Shown here: in pieces, positions 1-5,350 of the stretch
Layout: every line of letters starts with the position of its first letter
Position numbering within the stretch: the first letter of the stretch is position 1
From: JBBRHH01 sp038222915
GTDB taxonomy: Bacteria; Planctomycetota; Phycisphaerae; Tepidisphaerales; Tepidisphaeraceae
Reading direction: 5' to 3'
DNA length: 5,350 nt
Assembly (NCBI GenBank): GCA_038222915.1
Contig: JBBRHH010000445.1
Span: 1-5,350, forward strand
Translations under genes and position numbers: made by a program
Notes under the pieces: generated by a model
Database searches by the model: none
What the model was told of the DNA's origin: nothing
Seen by the model: only the letters and a program-made list of their open reading frames with translations

Positions 1-1486
1 ACGCCTCGACAAGCCGGAGCTTTTCGTACGATTGACGCCGCACACCGCTTTGATGTCGGTTGGATTTTCCTTTGTGCCGCATCCGCCCAGCATGCAGATG
101 GCGGGAGCATTCCAGACGCAGATGGCGGAGTGGATTTCCGAGTTCGCGTCTTACGGCAGAACCAGCCTCAACACCCTCGTTGTAAACGGCCGGCGAACGT
201 GTGAAAATATAGCCCGCAATCTCGCCTGGTATGCCGCCGCTCCGGGCGTGAACCGCCTGAAAGACCGCCACCGCGGCACGCCGGCGATCATCGTTTCGGC
301 CGGGCCATCGCTTCGTAAGAATAAACACCTACTGCAGCAGGCCAACGGCAAGGCCATCGTCATCGCAGTTCAGACGACGCTTCAACCGCTCCTGGAAATG
401 GGCGTTGAACCGCACTATGCCACGTCGCTCGACCACAACGATATCTCGACCCGCTTTTTCGAACGGCTTCCGCGCAATCTTCGGACGGAACTGATTGCCG
501 AAACCAAGGCCACCAGCGCCATTTTCTCTCTTAACCCCGGGCCTCTTTCGATCATTGGAAATGAACTGGCCGACAGCCTGCTTCGCGAGATGCGCATCGA
601 CAAAACCCGCCTGCGCGCCGGGGCGACTGTCGCCCACCTGGCTTATTACCTCGCCGAGCATCTTGGCTGCGATCCGATCATCTTTGTCGGGCAGGACCTG
701 GGTTTCAGCGACGGCCTCTGCTACATGCCCGGCACCAGCTATGAAGACGTCTGGCGGCCGGAGCTTTCCCGCTTCTGCACTGTGGAAATGAAACAGTGGG
801 AACAGATCGTTCGCGAGCGCCCGATTCTTCGCCGCATCAGCGACTACCAGGGCCGGCCGATGTACACCGAAGAACGCCTGTTCGCCTATCTCCAGCAATT
901 CGAGCGCGACTTCTCCACTGCCACGGCCCGGGTTATCGACGCCACCGAAGGTGGGGCTCTTAAGCGCGGCGCAACCCCGATGCCGCTGGCGGAGGCGATC
1001 GAACAATATTGCACCAGGCCCGTTGTCCGTATTGAAGGCGACCATCCCGGCTATCGATGGGACATTCTGTGCGAAGTCGAAGACTCGCTGCAAAACCGTG
1101 ACCGCGAAGCCGCCGACATCGCGGAGATTGCCCGGGGCACGCTGCCGCTTCTGGAAGAAATCCGCGACAACCTTTCGGATCAATCCCTCGTCAACCGCAC
1201 CATTGCGAAGATTGATTCGCTCCGCGCCCGGATGAACGAGCTGGGACAGTCGTATGACCTGATCACTCAGATGACCCAGTTGACCGAGCTGCAGCGATTC
1301 CAGCGCGACCGCAACATTGCGGCCGCGAAAGTTGAAGGCGAAGAGCGTCAGCGACGACAGGTTGATCGCGATATCGAGAACGTTCGCGGGGTTATGGGAG
1401 CGGCCGGCGAATTTCGCACGTTGATCGCCGACGTTATCGAGCGCGTCAAAGCCGCCGCGCGATCCGAACAGCGGGAGGCCGCTTAA
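1..1486 (+). CDS. Maf/DUF115 (MptE-like) family protein, putative flagellin nonulosonic acid transferase, 5' end missing
   Basis: Seen: the frame is open from the first complete codon (base 2), so the gene begins upstream; the TTG at 32 is an internal Leu, not a convincing start. About 494 residues are visible. The central domain begins near base 275 with a strand followed by the glycine turn AGPSL (299-313). It continues with a hydrophobic strand and a TSLDH acidic site (about 422-436), then the VGQDLGFSDG motif (686-715) and a downstream YMPG (722-733). These are hallmarks of the MAF_flag10/DUF115 fold. The last 150 or so residues are charged and probably helical (EVEDSLQNRDREAAD, ERQRRQVDRDIENVR). 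Known: Maf proteins transfer activated pseudaminic or legionaminic acid to flagellin Ser/Thr in the cytoplasm before export. Inferred: the NeuA/B/C-type genes downstream make this role likely and argue against MptE-type pterin pyrophosphokinase activity. The acceptor is not in the window. The stop lies two bases before the next gene. Confidence 0.85.
   Translation, partial: RLDKPELFVRLTPHTALMSVGFSFVPHPPSMQMAGAFQTQMAEWISEFASYGRTSLNTLVVNGRRTCENIARNLAWYAAAPGVNRLKDRHRGTPAIIVSAGPSLRKNKHLLQQANGKAIVIAVQTTLQPLLEMGVEPHYATSLDHNDISTRFFERLPRNLRTELIAETKATSAIFSLNPGPLSIIGNELADSLLREMRIDKTRLRAGATVAHLAYYLAEHLGCDPIIFVGQDLGFSDGLCYMPGTSYEDVWRPELSRFCTVEMKQWEQIVRERPILRRISDYQGRPMYTEERLFAYLQQFERDFSTATARVIDATEGGALKRGATPMPLAEAIEQYCTRPVVRIEGDHPGYRWDILCEVEDSLQNRDREAADIAEIARGTLPLLEEIRDNLSDQSLVNRTIAKIDSLRARMNELGQSYDLITQMTQLTELQRFQRDRNIAAAKVEGEERQRRQVDRDIENVRGVMGAAGEFRTLIADVIERVKAAARSEQREAA
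1473..1478 (+). promoter_or_regulatory. Ribosome binding site for the SPASM-protein gene
   Basis: GGGAGG lies 10 bases before the ATG at 1489, inside the last codons of the upstream gene. It supports that ATG over the next in-frame Met at 1546 and suggests translation coupled to the maf-like gene. Confidence 0.6.
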
Positions 1487-1488
1487 AA

Positions 1489-3108
1489 ATGTCCACCAGC
1501 GCTCTTATCTCCCTTCTGCACGAATCCGCGGGCGAATGCGACAGCATGCGACGCCGCTTTCGTGGTGAGCCCGTCCTTAGTTGGACTGTCCGCCGGCTTG
1601 CCGAATGCGACAAACTTGCGAGCGTGGTCGTCCTCTGCTGGGAAGACCAGCTTGAAAGCATCGAGCCCATTGCCCGCGAGCTCGACGTTTACGTTCTCGC
1701 CAAGGGGCCGCGATTCTGCATTCCGCAACTGGACGCCGTCAGTGCTGCGCGGCGCTGGGCGGACGGCTGGCGCGGCGGCCTGCTCAATACGTGCCACTTC
1801 GACCTTGGCTTCTACGGCCCGTGGGCGCTGGAATCCGCCGAGCTCACGGAATCGGACAGTGTCGTTCTTGTCGACCCCTCCGCAGGGCTGATCGATCCGT
1901 ATGGCATCGACGGCCTGGTCGAACATTCCGAGACCAACGCTGACGTCGAAATCTGCTTCACGCCGGCGGCCCCCGGGCTCGGGGCGGCGCTGCTGCGGAC
2001 GCCACTTCTCGAGCGACTGGCCAATTCCACCGGACATCCCGGACGGCTCCTCCACTACTCACCCGACATACCGGCGCGTGATCCGCTGGGCGGGCATGGC
2101 TGCGCGCCTGTCGCCACGGCCGTCGCCCGCACTACACATCGCTTTACGCTTGATTCCAAACGGCAGATCGGCCGGGTCAGCCGTGCCACCGTGAGCCTGA
2201 ACGGCCAACTCCTTCGCTCTGAGGGCGAAGAACTTGTCCACCGGCTGGACGCCCTGCAGGAGATCGATTCACTTCCCAGGGAAGTTGTCGTTGAGCTCAA
2301 CACTTCGCGCGCCACCCGCCCCATCTACTGGCCCGGCTCGCACCTCACGCTGGCAAGAGAAAATCTTTCCCTCGCCGCCGCCCAAAGCCTGTTTGAGGAG
2401 CTCGCCGCGGCGGATGACATCCGACTTACTCTTGCCGGCGTCGGTGATCCGCTCAACTCACCCGCCTGCCTCGACATCATTGCCGCCGCGCGATCCGCCG
2501 GCATCAAGGCCATCCATCTCGAAACCGATTTTCTGGACATTGATTCGTCACGTATCCAGGCGCTTGTCGCCAGCGGCATCGATATTCTCAGCGTTCACAT
2601 CCCGGCCGTCACGACGCAAATTTACGCCAGCGTCATGGGCGTCGACCGCCTTGCCGAAGTCGTCGAAAATATTAAAACTTTCGTCAAGGAACGGGCCCGC
2701 CTTGGCCAGGGTACGCCGTTGCTTGTCCCTACGTTTACCAAGTGCAATGCCAACCTTCGCGAGATGGAGGCTTGGTACGACCAGTGGATCCGCGCTGTGG
2801 GCACGGCCGTCATCGTGGGGCCGAGCACCTTTGGAAACGCCATCCCCGACGCCGGCGTGGCCGGCATGTCGCCGCCGCGCCGTATGCCCTGTTCCCGCAT
2901 TGCGTCGCGGATGACCATCCTTAGTGACGGCCGGATTGTCTCCTGTGAACAGGACGTGCAGGGAGGCCAAACGGTCGGGAAAATTGGCGATGCCCCGCTG
3001 AGTGAAATCTGGACCAAATCCTTTGAACCGCTGCGCAGCGCGCATGCTGTGATTGAACTGAAACAATTTCCACTTTGTCAAAATTGCCAGGAATGGCATC
3101 GCTCCTGA
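1489..3108 (+). CDS. Degenerate nucleotidyltransferase / cysteine-less radical SAM-like / SPASM domain fusion protein (spiro-SPASM-like)
   Basis: Seen: 539 residues in three parts. Residues about 1-255 look like a GT-A/NTP-transferase fold: RGEPVLSWTVRRLAEC (25-40) resembles the usual 'GkPll..' helix and DSVVLVDPSAGLIDP (123-137) the acidic loop, but no proper glycine-rich nucleotide loop is present. Residues about 265-455 follow a radical SAM barrel: LTLAGVGDPLNSP (313-325) matches the 'GGGEPL' strand, followed by helix ARSAGIKAIHLETDF and strand SGIDILSVHI (362-371). Where CX3CX2C should be, VELNTSRATRPIYWP aligns with R274, P278 and W281 in place of cysteines. Residues 465-539 form a SPASM-type domain with C468, GRIVSC (C486) and CQNC (C530, C533). 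Known: SPASM domains bind auxiliary Fe-S clusters. From memory, a spirochaete 'spiro-SPASM' family has a similar build. Inferred: it is not a working SAM enzyme and may be a structural, binding or redox factor in the glycan pathway. No reaction is assigned. Confidence 0.75.
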   Translation: MSTSALISLLHESAGECDSMRRRFRGEPVLSWTVRRLAECDKLASVVVLCWEDQLESIEPIARELDVYVLAKGPRFCIPQLDAVSAARRWADGWRGGLLNTCHFDLGFYGPWALESAELTESDSVVLVDPSAGLIDPYGIDGLVEHSETNADVEICFTPAAPGLGAALLRTPLLERLANSTGHPGRLLHYSPDIPARDPLGGHGCAPVATAVARTTHRFTLDSKRQIGRVSRATVSLNGQLLRSEGEELVHRLDALQEIDSLPREVVVELNTSRATRPIYWPGSHLTLARENLSLAAAQSLFEELAAADDIRLTLAGVGDPLNSPACLDIIAAARSAGIKAIHLETDFLDIDSSRIQALVASGIDILSVHIPAVTTQIYASVMGVDRLAEVVENIKTFVKERARLGQGTPLLVPTFTKCNANLREMEAWYDQWIRAVGTAVIVGPSTFGNAIPDAGVAGMSPPRRMPCSRIASRMTILSDGRIVSCEQDVQGGQTVGKIGDAPLSEIWTKSFEPLRSAHAVIELKQFPLCQNCQEWHRS

Positions 3109-3117
3109 GTCGTCATC

Positions 3118-3867
3118 ATGAATACTCTTGCTGTCATCCTCGCCCGTGCCGGTAGCGTCGGGTTGAAGAACAAACATCTTCTCCCGCTCCTGGGCCGGCC
3201 TGTCGTTACGTACACCTTCGAGCACGCCCGCGCCTCGACGACGCTCAGCCATATCGTTGTCTCCTCCGATTGCCCCGAAGTGCGCAGTCTTGCCGTTTAC
3301 GAAGGCCTTAGCACGATCACCCGGCCCGCGGAACTTGCCACCAGCGATGCCTCGGTGCAGGACGTTCTGCTTCACGCGCTCGATCGCGTCGAGTCCACCA
3401 CCAGCTTTCGGGCTGATTGCATTGTCACGCTTTATGGCAACGTTCCGCTGCGCGGCGCGGGAGTGATCGACAGCGCCGTGAAACTCCTCGAATCAACCCA
3501 CTGCGACTCCGTTCGCAGCTTCGTTCCCGTCGGCAAATGGCATCCCGCCTGGATGGCAAGACTCTCCGACGACCGCGTCATCCCTGTCGAATCCGGGAGC
3601 ATTCACCGCCGCCAGGATCTCACGCCGCTTTTCCTCCACGATGGCGCTGTGGTGGCCGTTTCCCGCTCATCCCTTCTTCGCGGCCGGGCTAACCCAACCG
3701 ATCCCCACGCCTTTTTTGGCGTCGACCGGCGCGCCATCCAGACCGTCGCCGGCGAAACCGTTGAGATCGACCAGCTTACCGATCTGTATTTTGCCGAGGC
3801 CATCCTTCGCAGCCGCAAATCCGAAACGATCATTCCGCAGCCCGACGAGATCAGGATTGCTTCATGA
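3118..3867 (+). CDS. neuA: CMP-nonulosonic acid synthetase (NeuA/acylneuraminate cytidylyltransferase family)
   Basis: Role: activates a sialic or legionaminic-type acid with CTP to give the CMP-sugar and pyrophosphate. Seen: 249 residues, a normal length for a single-domain bacterial NeuA. The N-terminal nucleotide loop is ILARAGSVGLKNKH (7-20), carrying the family Arg (R10) and Lys (K19). GRPVVTYTFEHA and HIVVSSDCPEV follow, as in family members. VPLR (109-112) stands where PLR-type motifs sit, RQDLTPLF.HDGAV (165-178) matches the 'RQ.lP....nGa' segment, and VEIDQLTDLYFAE (215-227) is the C-terminal metal-binding Asp motif. Odd points: Val replaces the usual Lys in 'GSKG', His the Asn of 'KN', and GNVPLR the usual PTSPLR. 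The start is 9 bases after the preceding stop and in the same frame; no good Shine-Dalgarno is visible, so translation is probably coupled. The exact substrate (Neu5Ac, legionaminate or another) cannot be read from the sequence; LegF or another NeuA-like enzyme is possible, so the symbol marks the family. Confidence 0.82.
   Translation: MNTLAVILARAGSVGLKNKHLLPLLGRPVVTYTFEHARASTTLSHIVVSSDCPEVRSLAVYEGLSTITRPAELATSDASVQDVLLHALDRVESTTSFRADCIVTLYGNVPLRGAGVIDSAVKLLESTHCDSVRSFVPVGKWHPAWMARLSDDRVIPVESGSIHRRQDLTPLFLHDGAVVAVSRSSLLRGRANPTDPHAFFGVDRRAIQTVAGETVEIDQLTDLYFAEAILRSRKSETIIPQPDEIRIAS
3853..3856 (+). promoter_or_regulatory. Ribosome binding site for neuB
   Basis: AGGA ends 7 bases before the ATG at 3864, within the end of neuA. 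This ATG shares the ATGA overlap with the neuA stop (TGA 3865-3867), supporting the start and termination-reinitiation coupling. Confidence 0.55.
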
Positions 3868-4907
3868 AAATTCTCGATCGCGACATCGCTCCCGGCGCAG
3901 CTCCTTTCGTCATCGCGGAGATTGGCGTTAACCACGACGGCTCGCTGAAACGCGCGCTTGATCTCGTGCAGATCGCGGCCGGCTCCGGTGCAGATGCGGT
4001 AAAACTTCAGATTTTCCACGCCGACGTGCTTATGCACGCCTCGACCGACATGGCGTCGTATCAGCAGCAGCAATGTGACGACGCCAGTGCTGTCGCCATG
4101 CTTCGCCGGTACGAATTGTCCGAAGATGAAATCACCACCGTCGTTGAGGCGATTCGCGCCGCCGACATGGTCCCCATCGCCACGCCATTCTCTCCGCACG
4201 ACATCAACATCATCGAAGCCCTTGACCTCCCGGCCATCAAAATCGCCTCTCCTGACGCGGTGAACTGGCCGCTCCTTCGCGAGGCCTCCCACCTGCATCG
4301 CCCCATGCTCATTTCCGTTGGCGCGGCAACGCTCGACGAGATCGCCACGACCGTGAATTGGTTGAGCGGCTGGAACGCCTCGGCTGCACTCCTCCACTGC
4401 ATCAGCAGCTATCCCACCAGCCCTGACCAGGCTAACCTTTGCTGGATTGCCGAGCTTGCAGAAATGTTTGATCTTCCCGTTGGCTATTCGGACCACACTA
4501 CAGAAGAGCTTAGTGGCGCGCTCGCCGTTGCGGCTGGCGCAACCGTTGTCGAAAAACATCTTACGTATGACCGGACCGCATCGGGGCCCGACCACGCTGC
4601 CAGCGCTGATCCGACACAGTTCGCCTCTTACGTGCGACAGATCCGGCTTGCCCATTGCATGCTTGGTCAATCCGGCAAGCACGTTCTCGACATTGAGGCC
4701 GACGTCCGCCGGGTGAGCCGGCAAAGTTTGGTCTCCAAACGGCCGCTTTCCCCCGGCCAGGTCATCCGCGAGGAGGACCTTACCATTCAGCGACCCGGGA
4801 CTGGCATTCCAGCCGCGATGTTCGAACAAATCACTGGTCGCGCGACCAATCAAAGCGTTCCGGAAGGGGCGATCCTCCAGTGGAACATGCTCGCCAACGC
4901 CGCGTAG
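3864..4907 (+). CDS. neuB: Nonulosonic acid synthase (N-acetylneuraminate/legionaminate synthase, NeuB/LegI type)
   Basis: Role: condenses phosphoenolpyruvate with a ManNAc-type six-carbon sugar to make the nine-carbon acid in the cytoplasm. Seen: 347 residues, full length. The TIM-barrel part carries AEIGVNHDGS (18-27), KLQIF (47-51), TPFS (107-110), KIAS (126-129), LHCISSYPT (177-185), GYSDHT (207-212), EKHLTYDR (230-237) and GPDH (241-244). H211 and H232 fit the metal-binding His pair known for NeuB. The C-terminal SAF (antifreeze-like) domain runs from about 284 to 347, with RQSLVSKRPLSPGQ and RPGTGI (310-315), whose Arg caps the active site of the partner subunit in the NeuB dimer. A minor variation is ISVGA (150-154) where ISTGM is usual. 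It overlaps neuA by four bases. NeuB and LegI (and more distantly PseI) share these motifs, so the family is sure but the sugar is not. Confidence 0.92.
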   Translation: MKILDRDIAPGAAPFVIAEIGVNHDGSLKRALDLVQIAAGSGADAVKLQIFHADVLMHASTDMASYQQQQCDDASAVAMLRRYELSEDEITTVVEAIRAADMVPIATPFSPHDINIIEALDLPAIKIASPDAVNWPLLREASHLHRPMLISVGAATLDEIATTVNWLSGWNASAALLHCISSYPTSPDQANLCWIAELAEMFDLPVGYSDHTTEELSGALAVAAGATVVEKHLTYDRTASGPDHAASADPTQFASYVRQIRLAHCMLGQSGKHVLDIEADVRRVSRQSLVSKRPLSPGQVIREEDLTIQRPGTGIPAAMFEQITGRATNQSVPEGAILQWNMLANAA

Positions 4908-4911
4908 GGGG
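4906..4911 (+). promoter_or_regulatory. Ribosome binding site for neuC-like gene
   Basis: AGGGGG overlaps the neuB stop (TAG 4905-4907) and ends 8 bases before the ATG at 4920. It fixes that start and ties translation to neuB. Confidence 0.6.
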
Positions 4912-4919
4912 TAACGCAG

Positions 4920-5350
4920 ATGCCACAATCATCCCGCCGCCGCATCTGTTTTGTCACCGGCACCCGCGCTGAATTCGGCCTGATGCACACTGTCCTGAAA
5001 GCGATTGAGCATCATCCGAAACTTGATCTCCAAATCATTGCCACTGGTATGCACCTTGATCCCAAACACGGTGGGGGGGTGCGATCACTTCGCGAGGCGG
5101 GATGGAAAATCGACGCTATCGTCGAGTGGCCGCGCGACAGTGGAAAGAGCGCGACGGTCAACGCCATCAACACCGCCAATGCCACCGCATCGCTGGCGAA
5201 GTCATTTGAGAAACTCAGATCTGAAGTTGTCGTTGTGGTCGGCGATCGCGTCGAAGCCTTTGCTGCCGCGACCGCGGGACACCTCTCGCATCGAGTGGTT
5301 GCCCACGTTCACGGCGGCGACCGCGCCCTTGGCCAGGTTGATGACGCGCT
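4920..5350 (+). CDS. neuC: UDP-sugar 2-epimerase, hydrolysing (NeuC/LegG type), 3' end missing
   Basis: Role: hydrolyses and epimerises a UDP-GlcNAc-type sugar to free ManNAc (NeuC), or UDP-diacetylbacillosamine to the 2,4-diacetamido mannose derivative (LegG), supplying the NeuB substrate. Seen: 143 complete codons with no stop before the window edge. The start is ICFVTGTRAEFGLM (9-22), the family's N-terminal strand and TGTRAEFG loop. ATGMHLDPKHG (41-51) matches the 'tGmHL...G' motif, VVVVGDRVEAFAAA (104-117) the 'GDR.E..a.a' motif, and AHVHGGDRALGQVDDA (128-143) the 'H.HGGe...G..DD' segment, with Asp where Glu is usual. These mark the hydrolysing subgroup, although the non-hydrolysing WecB family shares the fold. 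About 370-390 residues would be expected, so roughly 60% lies outside. The start is 12 bases after neuB with a good Shine-Dalgarno. NeuC versus LegG is not resolved; the symbol marks the family. Confidence 0.85.
   Translation, partial: MPQSSRRRICFVTGTRAEFGLMHTVLKAIEHHPKLDLQIIATGMHLDPKHGGGVRSLREAGWKIDAIVEWPRDSGKSATVNAINTANATASLAKSFEKLRSEVVVVVGDRVEAFAAATAGHLSHRVVAHVHGGDRALGQVDDA
5073..5079 (+). repeat. Seven-base G homopolymer inside neuC-like gene
   Basis: Seven consecutive G bases encode part of the HGGGV stretch (residues 50-54). It is the longest G run noticed in the window. The reading frame stays intact on both sides, as the family motifs before and after are in the same frame. Confidence 0.8.

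Noticed and set aside
32..34. TTG as start codon of the maf-like gene
   Set aside because: The frame is open upstream to base 2 with sensible residues (KPELFVRLTPH), no Shine-Dalgarno precedes the TTG, and the family has an N-terminal domain that would be missing.
329..1183. 284-codon open frame on the - strand opposite the maf-like gene
   Set aside because: It lies fully inside a recognised family domain and its translation shows no known motif.
2234..2914. 226-codon open frame on the + strand inside the SPASM gene
   Set aside because: Ser/Pro/Arg-rich translation typical of an off-frame read; the overlapping frame holds the SPASM and radical-SAM-like motifs.
2548..3375. 275-codon open frame on the - strand spanning the SPASM gene and start of neuA
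   Set aside because: It crosses two well-supported + strand genes and shows no family signature.
4908..4919. Possible terminator or promoter in the neuB-neuC gap
   Set aside because: Only 12 bases, with no hairpin or promoter-like boxes; it holds just the ribosome binding site spacer.
3603..4928. 441-codon open frame on the - strand opposite neuA and neuB
   Set aside because: The + strand here encodes two clear, motif-rich enzymes. The reverse frame shows no recognisable domain and is the usual mirror of biased GC-rich codons.

Overview
The window is coding DNA from edge to edge on the + strand. Five genes lie in one tightly packed run, and the largest gap between them is 12 bases. The first and last genes are cut by the window edges. 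By eye the DNA is GC-rich, though Leu CTT and other C/T-ending codons are used freely. The content points to a Gram-negative, probably flagellated bacterium that makes a nonulosonic acid (a sialic or legionaminic acid-type nine-carbon sugar). The phylum cannot be fixed from this sequence. The SPASM protein recalls a spirochaete-associated family, and the base composition would also suit Planctomycetota or similar groups; both are low-confidence guesses.

Layout: (1) 1-1486, the C-terminal part of a Maf/DUF115 (MptE-like) protein, the family that puts nonulosonic acids on flagellins. (2) 1489-3108, a three-part protein with a degenerate nucleotidyltransferase-like N-terminus, a radical-SAM-like barrel that has lost its three cluster cysteines, and a C-terminal SPASM domain that keeps four cysteines. 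(3) 3118-3867, a NeuA-type CMP-nonulosonate synthetase. (4) 3864-4907, a NeuB-type nonulosonate synthase with a C-terminal SAF domain. (5) 4920-5350, the start of a NeuC/LegG-type hydrolysing UDP-sugar 2-epimerase.

Working together: gene 5 would release a free ManNAc-type sugar from its UDP-sugar, gene 4 would condense it with phosphoenolpyruvate to the nine-carbon acid, gene 3 would activate that acid with CTP, and gene 1 would transfer it to protein, most likely flagellin. Gene 2 has no assigned step. Its place between the transferase and the activating enzyme, together with its non-canonical radical SAM core, makes it the most interesting item here. No promoter, terminator, RNA gene, mobile element or CRISPR is visible. 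The spacing (2-base gap, 9-base gap, 4-base ATGA overlap, 12-base gap) implies one transcript that starts upstream of the window and continues beyond it.
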